Shown in pieces: positions 1 through 6,232 of a stretch of DNA of 6,296 nucleotides. The position numbers and the translations under genes are program-made. Source of the stretch: Candidatus Heimdallarchaeota archaeon (GTDB lineage Archaea; Asgardarchaeota; Heimdallarchaeia; Heimdallarchaeales; Heimdallarchaeaceae); the NCBI GenBank assembly GCA_030628305.1, contig DAOVRE010000101.1, positions 1 to 6,296 of the forward strand, in the 5' to 3' direction. Within the stretch, counting starts at the first letter, position 1. The number at the start of each line of letters is the position of its first letter. A model generated the notes under the pieces. It had not been told where the DNA came from. It saw only the letters and a program-made list of their open reading frames with translations, and did not search any database.

Positions 1-8
1 GATGGAAA

Positions 9-1064
9 TTATGCTGATTCTATAGGAGCTAAAGATTTAGCTATTCTTCTTTTTAATGATGATAACTTGACAGCAGGAGCTAATGTTTCTTCCCATTTAC
101 TTTTATCAATTTTCTTTACATCTAACAGATTTTCTTTAAGAGCAAACTCGAATAACTCTTTTCCCGCTTTGGTTCTTATTAAAATGATGTTGCTATCATC
201 ATCAACACCAATATTACCAATTGAGATATCTGCAAATTCTGCAGCAAAATCTTGGCAATATTTACATCCTTCTGCTTTAGCAGCACCACATTCTTTGATT
301 TTTATTTCTGTTCTCCCATCAGGGTGTTCAAAAAAGAATTTCCCACGAGCACAATCGGTTTTTGTAAGATCGGGTGCAGAGAGACCCAAACTGCTAGAAA
401 TAATATCTCTAAAACCAACTGGATCATAGCAGCTCATACAGAACAAGCCTATTTTGTATTTCACTCTAAAATCTGCTCCAAGATTTTTCATGTCCATTAT
501 ATTAGTTAAAGTTTCATTATGACAAGGTAAACCAACTGCTGCAACTTTTTTCTTATTACTTAGTTTAATAGATGGAAGTTTTATCAGAACCGGATTAAGA
601 GTATATTTAGATTTTGATGATTTTCGGATATCGAACTCAGAAAGTGCTAACACTGGCACGGGGCTTAATAAATCACTTCCATGAGCGGTCACTAGCGAGC
701 TATCAATTTTTCCCTTCTTCATAGCTGTTAAGAGCAAAGTAGTTACAATACCACCATTTTGTGATCTAGAATGAATTTCTTCATCTTTAGTTTTTCCTGT
801 ATAAACCTCCAAAATAGGTCCAATCTCCTCTGCAGGGTAGGTTGGTTGTTCAACTTTTTGTTTAAATCGTAAACATATATCTACACAAGCTCCACAAGAA
901 ATACAAGCTCCAACAAGCTTTGGTTTTAGTTGCTCAATTGCAATAACATAAACAGGACAAACTGCCTCACACCCTCCACATGAAACACAATAACCTGGCT
1001 TAATTACTTCACGGTTTAGCATTGCAAAATTTCTTTTTCTTTTTCTTGGCTCTTTATCGCTCAT
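9..1064 (-). CDS. FrhB/FdhB-family F420-dependent (or ferredoxin-linked) iron-sulfur flavoprotein
   Basis: This family (FrhB, FdhB, FpoF) passes electrons between iron-sulfur clusters, FAD and coenzyme F420 as a subunit of cytoplasmic hydrogenases, formate dehydrogenases or related complexes. Two ferredoxin-type [4Fe-4S] motifs are visible at C26-C29-C32-C36 and C54-C57-C60-C64. An FrhB N-domain signature follows (SQNGGIVT, residues 101-108), then GLPCH (178-182), FCMSC (208-212), and a C-terminal CKYC (267-270) leading into FADISIGNIG (277-286), which matches the conserved end of FrhB_C. The length of 351 aa is near that of FdhB/FpoF-type proteins with an N-terminal ferredoxin module. The start is ATG with GAGATGAT 5 nt upstream and an in-frame TGA three codons upstream, so it cannot extend. 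No signal peptide or membrane segment is seen. No hydrogenase, formate dehydrogenase or Hdr partner gene is present here, so the electron donor and acceptor are unknown. The family call is firm; F420 specificity is inferred. Confidence 0.88.
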   Translation of the reverse strand: MSDKEPRKRKRNFAMLNREVIKPGYCVSCGGCEAVCPVYVIAIEQLKPKLVGACISCGACVDICLRFKQKVEQPTYPAEEIGPILEVYTGKTKDEEIHSRSQNGGIVTTLLLTAMKKGKIDSSLVTAHGSDLLSPVPVLALSEFDIRKSSKSKYTLNPVLIKLPSIKLSNKKKVAAVGLPCHNETLTNIMDMKNLGADFRVKYKIGLFCMSCYDPVGFRDIISSSLGLSAPDLTKTDCARGKFFFEHPDGRTEIKIKECGAAKAEGCKYCQDFAAEFADISIGNIGVDDDSNIILIRTKAGKELFEFALKENLLDVKKIDKSKWEETLAPAVKLSSLKRRIAKSLAPIESA

Positions 1065-1069
1065 TTCAA

Positions 1070-1077
1070 ATCATCTC
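1070..1077 (-). promoter_or_regulatory. Shine-Dalgarno site of the FrhB-like gene
   Basis: On the minus strand this reads GAGATGAT, one mismatch from the GAGGTGAT complement of the archaeal 16S rRNA 3' end. It lies 5 nt before the ATG and overlaps the in-frame TGA that closes the reading frame upstream, which supports the chosen start. Confidence 0.6.
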
Positions 1078-1097
1078 TAGTAAAGATTAAACTGAAT

Positions 1098-1109
1098 TGG
1101 ATTAATCCA
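1098..1109. promoter_or_regulatory. Perfect 12-bp palindrome, candidate operator
   Basis: TGGATTAATCCA is an exact palindrome. It can be extended by two further complementary pairs after one mismatched pair on each side. It directly abuts the TATA-like element of the FrhB-like gene on its downstream side, where a bound dimeric repressor would block the preinitiation complex. The operator role is inferred; the symmetry is seen. Confidence 0.4.
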
Positions 1110-1117
1110 TTTTTAAA
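1110..1117 (-). promoter_or_regulatory. TATA-like box of the FrhB-like gene
   Basis: The minus strand reads TTTAAAAA. Its centre lies about 50 nt before the ATG. With the usual archaeal TATA-to-start spacing of about 27 nt, this predicts a leader of roughly 20-25 nt, just enough to include the Shine-Dalgarno site. The surroundings are AT-rich, so chance matches are possible. Confidence 0.4.
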
Positions 1118-1136
1118 CTATGCGAGAGGGATATGT

Positions 1137-1182
1137 ACAAAAAATAGAAGAAAATAGCTGAAAAATAAAGAAAATAAGAAAA
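1137..1182 (-). terminator. T-rich termination region after the CBS-HPF gene
   Basis: Read on the minus strand, the 46 nt directly after the CBS-HPF stop codon hold a series of T runs (TTTT, TTTT, TTTTT, TTTT and TTTTTT) broken by short spacers, with no strong hairpin. Archaeal RNA polymerase, aided by the aCPSF1/FttA factor, terminates at such U-rich tracts. The tract sits upstream of the next gene's TATA-like box, consistent with separate transcription units. Confidence 0.5.
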
Positions 1183-2343
1183 TTAAACTTCTTCCAATTC
1201 ATCAAGAAGATATCTTTCGCTACCAGATTGTCTAGATTGTATTGCTAATTCTCTTTGTGAAACAATTTCTCTTTCTAATCTATCGAGGGCTACAGCATAT
1301 GCACTGAAGACTCCGTAACCTTCAGCTTTAGCAACATACGTATGACCTTTATCGGTGGATATTCTCAATCTTATTTGATAGAGAACAAAACCTCTAAACT
1401 TCTTCTTTGGAATAGATTTAGCATGGATAAATAATTGTCCAGAATTACCAATCACTGAAGCAAATTTCTTTACAAGATCTACTCCCATCTCAATGATTGG
1501 TTCCATATCTTCGTCATCAACATCTCCAATTACTCTCACATAGTATCCTTCAGTCTTAGGGGGGATGCTTACTGTTTCAAGAAGGTCTGTAGTTGTTAAA
1601 ACTCCAACGGGGTGATTTTCTTCATTTATTATTATTAGTGTTTTATGATTAGTTTTGAAAAGTTTACTTATAGCTTCAAGAACCAGCTCATTCTCTTTAC
1701 AACTAACCACTTCTTCAGTCATAATATCTTTAATAGGAGCAGCAAGTGGCGTAAGTTGTAAAGCTGACCTATCACCCCTGGTTTGTTTAGTGGGGAAAGT
1801 AGGAATTAGAAGCTCGGCCATATCATGAGGACTAACAATGCCTAATAAGTAATTATTTTCATCTACAACAGGCGCCCTAGAAATATTATTTGTCCTAGAT
1901 ATTGCGATTAATCTTGCTGCTGTAGTATCAGGACTTACACATATAGGATTTGGCGTCATCATGTCTTTCACGGTTTTATCTTTAAACAAAACAGCAGAGA
2001 CCCTAATGACATCGATATCCCTATAAACACCAATGATTTTTCCCTCATCTTCGATAGGAACGGTATTTATCTTTGCAGATAAAAGAGCTCTAGCTATATC
2101 ATCAACAGAAGAGTTTTTCTTAACGGTGGGGACTTTTTGAAGTAAGTTGGATACTTTAGTATCAGGTTGTATTCTAGATTGTCTAGTTATATTTTTCTTT
2201 GTAAGATAGCCAAAGAAAGTACCCTTTTCATCAAAAACTAGAAGTTCGCGTATATTTTCCTTAAAATATTCAAACACTTTTGATATTGGTTCATCAAGAT
2301 TGATTGAAGTATACTCAGAAACAATTGATAACTCAGTACTCAT
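1183..2343 (-). CDS. Four-CBS-domain protein fused to an HPF/RaiA-like ribosome hibernation domain
   Basis: Four CBS motifs are visible at about residues 10-58, 62-115, 122-178 and 202-258. Each ends in the typical small-hydrophobic strand and helix, such as GVYRDIDVI, GIVSPHDM and GVLTTTDLL. Such pairs form Bateman modules that bind AMP, ATP, SAM or similar ligands. Residues 265-366 look like the beta-alpha-beta-beta-beta-alpha fold of HPF/RaiA (S30AE): strand YYVRVIGD, a helix at 279-298, strand GQLFIHAKSI, strand FVLYQIRLRIS, then GHTYVAKAEG and a helix with SAYAVALDRLEREI. The G-H-T...A-x-G...A-x-x-x-L-x-R-x-I pattern is the HPF signature. An acidic tail ends the protein. The inferred job is a cytoplasmic, nucleotide-gated ribosome-binding or hibernation factor. 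The start ATG has an in-frame TAG two codons upstream and no Shine-Dalgarno site, but a TATA-like box is centred about 27 nt before it. The CBS call is firm; HPF homology is likely; ribosome binding is inferred. Confidence 0.85.
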   Translation of the reverse strand: MSTELSIVSEYTSINLDEPISKVFEYFKENIRELLVFDEKGTFFGYLTKKNITRQSRIQPDTKVSNLLQKVPTVKKNSSVDDIARALLSAKINTVPIEDEGKIIGVYRDIDVIRVSAVLFKDKTVKDMMTPNPICVSPDTTAARLIAISRTNNISRAPVVDENNYLLGIVSPHDMAELLIPTFPTKQTRGDRSALQLTPLAAPIKDIMTEEVVSCKENELVLEAISKLFKTNHKTLIIINEENHPVGVLTTTDLLETVSIPPKTEGYYVRVIGDVDDEDMEPIIEMGVDLVKKFASVIGNSGQLFIHAKSIPKKKFRGFVLYQIRLRISTDKGHTYVAKAEGYGVFSAYAVALDRLEREIVSQRELAIQSRQSGSERYLLDELEEV

Positions 2344-2365
2344 AAGCTAATACAAGTTTTTATGA

Positions 2366-2373
2366 TTATAAAA
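2366..2373 (-). promoter_or_regulatory. TATA-like box implying a leaderless CBS-HPF transcript
   Basis: The minus strand reads TTTTATAA, preceded by a purine-rich stretch that could serve as BRE. Its centre is about 27 nt from the A of the ATG, the normal archaeal distance from TATA box to transcription start. The mRNA would then begin at or next to the start codon, which agrees with the missing Shine-Dalgarno site. Confidence 0.5.
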
Positions 2374-2387
2374 GATTCTTATTCGTT

Positions 2388-2408
2388 GAAGGAAAGCAGA
2401 AAAAATGG
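2388..2408 (-). terminator. Possible T-rich terminator after the GTPase gene
   Basis: About 15 nt past the GTPase stop, the minus strand carries a run of six T followed by pyrimidine-rich sequence, with no obvious hairpin. It fits an archaeal U-tract terminator and lies just upstream of the next gene's TATA-like box. Confidence 0.35.
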
Positions 2409-2419
2409 AGGAAATCTTT

Positions 2420-3007
2420 CTAAAGTATGTATTCCATTCTAAATTTAAGGTGTTCTTCGCTAAACTGCTTTCCCAACCGCCCAGCATGGTAAAATAGTTT
2501 ATCCACGTTATGTGCTGAAAGTGCAGATGTTTCTACATAATCGAATCTGTGTAGTTTTGCAAATGCTATAGCATCATCACGGGATACTGCTCTTGCATCT
2601 TTCAGGTCATATTTGTTTCCACATAGAATAATAGGGATGTCAGGCACCCTTGAAAGAACTTCATTTGTCCAGATATCAACATCATCAAAGGAATTTTGAT
2701 TTGTTATATCAAAAACAATGATTGCACAGGTAGCACCTACATAGTATTTAGGACGAAGATAAGTGAACATTTCTTGACCACCTGTATCCCAACAACTAAG
2801 TCTAATAGTTTCAGGGTCAGTATATATTTTCTTTTGCATATTCTCATTCAACAATTCTGGTGTAAAGGTTAATGTTTTTGTTAACCAACTTACACCTAGC
2901 GTTGGTATGTAACTATGAATAAATGTATTTAGCGTAAATCTTCTTGCTAATGAAGTCTTCCCAACAAATGCTGAACCAACACATATTATTTTTTGTAACT
3001 GCTTCAT
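2420..3007 (-). CDS. Ras/Rab-like small GTPase with an enlarged interswitch region
   Basis: This is a single-domain P-loop GTPase of 195 aa. All five G motifs are intact: G1 GSAFVGKT (residues 11-18), G2 T36 in YIPTLG, G3 DTGGQE (74-79), G4 NKYD (131-134) and G5 TSAL (160-163). Q78, the equivalent of Ras Q61, is present, so hydrolysis should be possible. G3 reads DTGGQ, between Rab/Ras DTAGQ and Arf DxGGQ. Between G2 Thr and G3 Asp there are 37 residues, against about 22 in Rab1, so the switch I to switch II hairpin is some 15 residues longer. There is no C-terminal cysteine for prenylation and no Gly2 for myristoylation, so the protein is presumably soluble or recruited by a partner. The start ATG follows the longin-like gene by 4 nt, with GGAG inside that gene's last codons, indicating translational coupling. 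The superfamily is certain; the subfamily is not. Confidence 0.95.
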   Translation of the reverse strand: MKQLQKIICVGSAFVGKTSLARRFTLNTFIHSYIPTLGVSWLTKTLTFTPELLNENMQKKIYTDPETIRLSCWDTGGQEMFTYLRPKYYVGATCAIIVFDITNQNSFDDVDIWTNEVLSRVPDIPIILCGNKYDLKDARAVSRDDAIAFAKLHRFDYVETSALSAHNVDKLFYHAGRLGKQFSEEHLKFRMEYIL

Positions 3008-3011
3008 TTTT

Positions 3012-3863
3012 TTATCTCCACACTACATCTAATAAATCTTGAATCAAACCTAATCCATCCAATCTCTGCCATTCTACCTTCATTGCCACAGGCACTCTCT
3101 GAGCAATTATGTACCTTAATCCTTCTTCTCCCATCTCCTTTTGTAAACAATCTAGCATATTCTTAAGAAAATAAATGAATTCTCTCTTGATCTCACTTGT
3201 TGTAATTTTCTTTATATCAACTTCATGGATATCAAAACCCTCTTCAAGAGTCAGAGAATAAACTTCCTTTAGATAAGAATGGCTATCATCTAAATATGCT
3301 TGTAAATTTTTACTGAACTTCTTATAAAAATCTTCTATTTTCATTAAGTTTCTTTCGTCAATATATCTTTTTATCCCAATCCAGATTGAATTTAGGATAT
3401 TTTCAAACACCTCTACAAGATTCCTCTTATCAATATCCTCAATATGAAGATCTAAAACATTCCACAACAAAAATGAGTGAGAAAGTGACTCTGATACTTC
3501 ACGTCTCCTAATCCCTTCTAATTCTTGTAGAAATTCGTTTGAACTAGTTTCATCTTTAACTTCAAATGCATTCAAAAAAAGTTTCATAAAGAAAAACAAT
3601 TGGGAAGAAACCATTTCCAATGAATAATTTGGAGGGCTAAGCAAGATAAACAAGAATGAGTATTTACACATAAACAAAATTTGTGTATTACCAAATTTCA
3701 AAACTTGAAGTTCTTCTAAATTAGGGTTTTTTTCGGCTTCAGAATAAAATTGAAGTAAAAATTTAACTATGTCGTCTACATCTTGATCCTCTTTTTGAAT
3801 CGCGTGGGGACGACAAAAAAGCACTTCCATTTCATCTTTGTTTACTACGTAGAAGCCAATCAT
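3012..3863 (-). CDS. Longin-like domain protein, putative partner or regulator of the adjacent GTPase
   Basis: I do not recognise a named family for the whole 283 aa. Residues 1-100 fit a longin-type pattern: strand MIGFYVVNKD, strand EMEVLFCRP, a helix at about 28-45, then three strands (ELQVLKFGNT, QILFMCKYS, FLFILLSP) and a long hydrophobic helix at about 82-100. Residues 105-283 are predicted mainly helical, ending in a segment with GEEGLRYII and a C-terminal hydrophobic helix, with no catalytic motif. There is no signal peptide. The hydrophobic stretches fit buried strands and helix better than membrane spans. The start ATG has an in-frame TAA three codons upstream and no good Shine-Dalgarno site. 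The gene lies 4 nt before the small GTPase. Longin domains are known parts of eukaryotic GTPase regulators (Mon1-Ccz1, TRAPP), and Asgard genomes encode longin and roadblock proteins. A role as a GEF, effector or scaffold is inferred from this context; the longin call rests on pattern alone. Confidence 0.75.
   Translation of the reverse strand: MIGFYVVNKDEMEVLFCRPHAIQKEDQDVDDIVKFLLQFYSEAEKNPNLEELQVLKFGNTQILFMCKYSFLFILLSPPNYSLEMVSSQLFFFMKLFLNAFEVKDETSSNEFLQELEGIRRREVSESLSHSFLLWNVLDLHIEDIDKRNLVEVFENILNSIWIGIKRYIDERNLMKIEDFYKKFSKNLQAYLDDSHSYLKEVYSLTLEEGFDIHEVDIKKITTSEIKREFIYFLKNMLDCLQKEMGEEGLRYIIAQRVPVAMKVEWQRLDGLGLIQDLLDVVWR
3016..3019 (-). promoter_or_regulatory. Shine-Dalgarno site of the GTPase, inside the upstream gene
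   Basis: The minus strand reads GGAG 8 nt before the GTPase ATG, within the last Trp-Arg codons of the preceding gene, just before its TAA. Ribosomes finishing gene 2 would be placed to start the GTPase, so the two proteins are probably made in linked amounts. Confidence 0.6.
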
Positions 3864-3888
3864 ATAGCATTACAACCCTACAATATCA

Positions 3889-3927
3889 TAAGTATCTCAA
3901 TACGCTTAAAAATCTATTTTAAGTATC
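3889..3927. repeat. Inverted repeat and 8-bp direct repeats in the promoter region of the longin-like gene
   Basis: CTTAAAA (3905-3911) and TTTTAAG (3917-3923) form 7-bp inverted arms around 5 nt. TAAGTATC occurs at 3889-3896 and again at 3920-3927, 31 bp apart, about three helical turns. The region is AT-rich, so either could be chance, but both overlap the likely promoter and could bind a regulator. Confidence 0.3.
3905..3913 (-). promoter_or_regulatory. TATA-like element of the longin-like gene and GTPase operon
   Basis: The minus strand reads ATTTTTAAG, centred about 46 nt before the ATG, which predicts a leader of about 20 nt. A second AT-rich candidate lies some 10 nt further upstream. 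The assignment is tentative because the whole gap is AT-rich. Confidence 0.35.
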
Positions 3928-3958
3928 ATATCAAGATGATTAAGGAAATTGTTATAAC

Positions 3959-3980
3959 ACAAAAGAAAGGAAAAAGAGAG
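3959..3980 (-). terminator. Pyrimidine-rich U-tract after the Cdc48 gene
   Basis: Starting about 8 nt past the Cdc48 stop, the minus strand is almost all C and T, with runs of five and four T. This fits an archaeal U-rich terminator and would separate Cdc48 from the longin-GTPase operon. No hairpin is evident. Confidence 0.4.
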
Positions 3981-3987
3981 GGATTAC

Positions 3988-6174
3988 TTAAGTGTAACCA
4001 ATCTTTGGGCTTGTAATTTGACTTGGTCGCTTGAACTTTTCACTGATTTTTTCGTAGTACTTAATAACATCAGCTGTAACAGTGGGGTGTATTCTTTCAA
4101 GAGCACTATTGAAATGGTTCATAGTTACAGTTTCAATTTCAAAACTTTCTCGAAGAGCAAGCATACCAGCTTCCCTGCATAATGCTTCAATATCACTACC
4201 AACAAAACCTTCGGTTACTGATGCTAATTCTTTTATTGAAACGGAAGATGCAAGTGGCATATCTCGAGTATAAACCTTGAAAATTTGCAATCTACCTTTT
4301 TGATTAGGAGGATTTACAAAAATCAATCTGTCAAATCTACCAGGTCTCAAAACCGCTGGATCAACTATGTCGGGTCTATTTGTAGCTGCAAGAACTACTA
4401 TATCCTTTAACTCTTCCAATCCATCTAATTCTGTTAATAACTGACTGATAACTCTCTCTGTGACATTACTGTCAGAAGATGTTCCTCTCACAGGAATTAA
4501 AGAATCAATTTCATCGAAGAAAATTATTGAGGGTGCTGCAAGTCGGGCCTTACGGAAAACTTCACGAATAGCTTTCTCGCTTTCGCCTACCCATTTTGAA
4601 AGTACTTCAGGACCTTTAATAGAGATGAAATTAGCTTCAGATTCTGTGGCAACAGCTTTTGCGAGAAGAGTCTTTCCACAACCAGGAGGTCCATAAAGCA
4701 ATATGCCTCTTGGAGGTTTGATACCAATTCTTTTGAAAGCATCTTTTTGGGTAAGGGGCCATTCTATAGCTTCTCGGATATCAATTATCGCCTGTTCAAG
4801 ACCACCAACTTCAGTCCATGGGACGTTGGGTGATTCTACATAAACTTCTCTTAGTGCGGTTGGGGTAATTTCCTTGAAACCGGATAAAAAGTCATCATGT
4901 GTAACTTCAAGTTGGTCTAGAACCTCAGAAGGTATACTTCCTTCACTAAGATTAACAGAAGGTAAAACCCTTCTTAGAGTTTTCATTGCAGCTTCACGAG
5001 CCAGAGCTTCTAAATCTGCACCAACATAACCGTGAGTAATATTTGCTAATGTTTTCAAATCAACATCTTGAGTTAAAGGCATTCCACGAGTATGGATAAG
5101 GAGAATCTCTTCTCTACTATCTCTGTCTGGAACATGTATTTCGATTTCTCGATCAAAACGTCCTGGACGACGAAGAGCAGGATCAACTGCATTGGGACGA
5201 TTAGTTGCGCCTATAACAATTACTTGTCCACGGGCTACTAAACCATCCATTAATGCTAATAGTTGTGCAACTACTCTTCTTTCAACCTCACCTGTAACGT
5301 CTTCTCGTTTTGGTGCTATAGCATCTAATTCATCTATGAACACAATGCTTGGAGAATTGTCTTCAGCGTCTTTGAAAATACTTCGTAAACGTTGTTCTGA
5401 TTCACCGTAGAACTTTGACATGATTTCTGGACCATTAATAACAATGAAGTGAGCCTCTGATTCATTTGCGACTGCTCGAGCTACTAAGGTTTTTCCACAG
5501 CCAGGAGGTCCATGAAGTAATACACCTTTAGGAGGATCAATTCCTAGTTTCTCGAAAAGTTGTGGGAATTTAAGTGGGAGTTCTACCATCTCTCGTATCT
5601 TCAAAATTTCTTGGTGTAAACCACCAATATCCTCATAAGAAATACTGGGAGCAGTTTTTTCTCCTTCAAGCAATGGTTTTTCAGCTACTTTGAGCTGTGT
5701 GCTTTCAGTAACAACTACAATCCCAGAAGGAACCGTAGTAACAACATTGAAAGGAATTGCTCTACCAAGAATTGGTATTAAGACCGTATCCTTTCTTGAA
5801 AGCGGCTGACCAAGGAGCTTTCTTTTAACAAAATTTTCAAAACTAAAATCAATATTTACTGACATTTGTTCAGGAGCTAAAGTAACTTGTCTAGCGACAC
5901 TCACCTTTGCTTTTTTGACATCTACTTTATCTCCTAAAGAAACACCAGCATTCCTCCTAATCACGCCATCACAGCGAACTATTTCTTTTTTCAAATCTTC
6001 AGGATAAGAAGGCCATGCTACTGCAGTAGTAGAACGTTTACCAACAATTTCAACAATGTCTCCTGTTGAAACGCCAATTTTTGACATTGCCATACTATCT
6101 AAACGTACTTTGCCTCTTCCAACATCTCGTTGCTTTGCTTCAGCAACTCTTAATGTAATTTCTTTATCGGCCAT
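3988..6174 (-). CDS. cdc48: Cdc48/VAT-type AAA+ ATPase (p97/VCP homologue)
   Basis: This is a hexameric, cytoplasmic protein unfoldase of the archaeal VAT/Cdc48 family that feeds substrates to the proteasome or dismantles complexes. Residues 5-90 form the double-psi beta-barrel of the N domain and about 95-170 its second half. D1 has Walker A GPPGCGKT (222-229), Walker B IVFIDE (277-282), pore loop KFYGES (254-259), sensor-1 N325 and arginine fingers R336/R339. D2 has Walker A GPPGCGKT (495-502), Walker B IIFFDE (550-555), pore loop KWVGES (527-532), sensor-1 N599 and R610/R613. Both ATPase sites look intact. The 728 aa length is close to Thermoplasma VAT (about 745) and shorter than p97 (806). 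The C-terminus ends IGYT, with penultimate Tyr, resembling a proteasome-docking HbYX tail. The start ATG has GAGGAG 5 nt upstream and an in-frame TGA four codons upstream. It probably forms its own transcription unit. Confidence 0.97.
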   Translation of the reverse strand: MADKEITLRVAEAKQRDVGRGKVRLDSMAMSKIGVSTGDIVEIVGKRSTTAVAWPSYPEDLKKEIVRCDGVIRRNAGVSLGDKVDVKKAKVSVARQVTLAPEQMSVNIDFSFENFVKRKLLGQPLSRKDTVLIPILGRAIPFNVVTTVPSGIVVVTESTQLKVAEKPLLEGEKTAPSISYEDIGGLHQEILKIREMVELPLKFPQLFEKLGIDPPKGVLLHGPPGCGKTLVARAVANESEAHFIVINGPEIMSKFYGESEQRLRSIFKDAEDNSPSIVFIDELDAIAPKREDVTGEVERRVVAQLLALMDGLVARGQVIVIGATNRPNAVDPALRRPGRFDREIEIHVPDRDSREEILLIHTRGMPLTQDVDLKTLANITHGYVGADLEALAREAAMKTLRRVLPSVNLSEGSIPSEVLDQLEVTHDDFLSGFKEITPTALREVYVESPNVPWTEVGGLEQAIIDIREAIEWPLTQKDAFKRIGIKPPRGILLYGPPGCGKTLLAKAVATESEANFISIKGPEVLSKWVGESEKAIREVFRKARLAAPSIIFFDEIDSLIPVRGTSSDSNVTERVISQLLTELDGLEELKDIVVLAATNRPDIVDPAVLRPGRFDRLIFVNPPNQKGRLQIFKVYTRDMPLASSVSIKELASVTEGFVGSDIEALCREAGMLALRESFEIETVTMNHFNSALERIHPTVTADVIKYYEKISEKFKRPSQITSPKIGYT

Positions 6175-6179
6175 TTTAA

Positions 6180-6185
6180 CTCCTC
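6180..6185 (-). promoter_or_regulatory. Shine-Dalgarno site of cdc48
   Basis: The minus strand reads GAGGAG, 5 nt before the ATG. It is the strongest ribosome binding site in the window and fits a highly translated housekeeping gene. Confidence 0.75.
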
Positions 6186-6232
6186 AGACAATCTTGACCA
6201 TATTTTACGCTTGTTTTTTCTAAAACTTCTGA

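Noticed and set aside
67..509. Plus-strand reading frames of 120 and 85 aa opposite the FrhB-like gene
   Set aside because: They lie wholly inside a confidently identified gene on the other strand, show no domain pattern and lack a convincing ribosome binding site.
9..1064. Naming the gene frhB or fdhB outright
   Set aside because: The family is clear, but without hydrogenase or formate dehydrogenase partners in view the specific complex cannot be assigned.
3561..3680. Possible transmembrane segments in the longin-like protein (about residues 62-101)
   Set aside because: The hydrophobic stretches are short strands and one amphipathic-looking helix interrupted by polar and proline residues. 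They fit a longin core better than membrane spans.
3783..4016. Plus-strand reading frame of 77 aa spanning the gap between the longin-like gene and cdc48
   Set aside because: It overlaps the ends of both flanking genes and covers the promoter and U-tract region. The product is low-complexity and Ile/Lys-rich, with no recognisable motif.
4082..5410. Plus-strand reading frames of 63, 78 and 72 aa inside cdc48
   Set aside because: They are antisense shadows of the conserved AAA domains; their sequence is explained by the ATPase codons.
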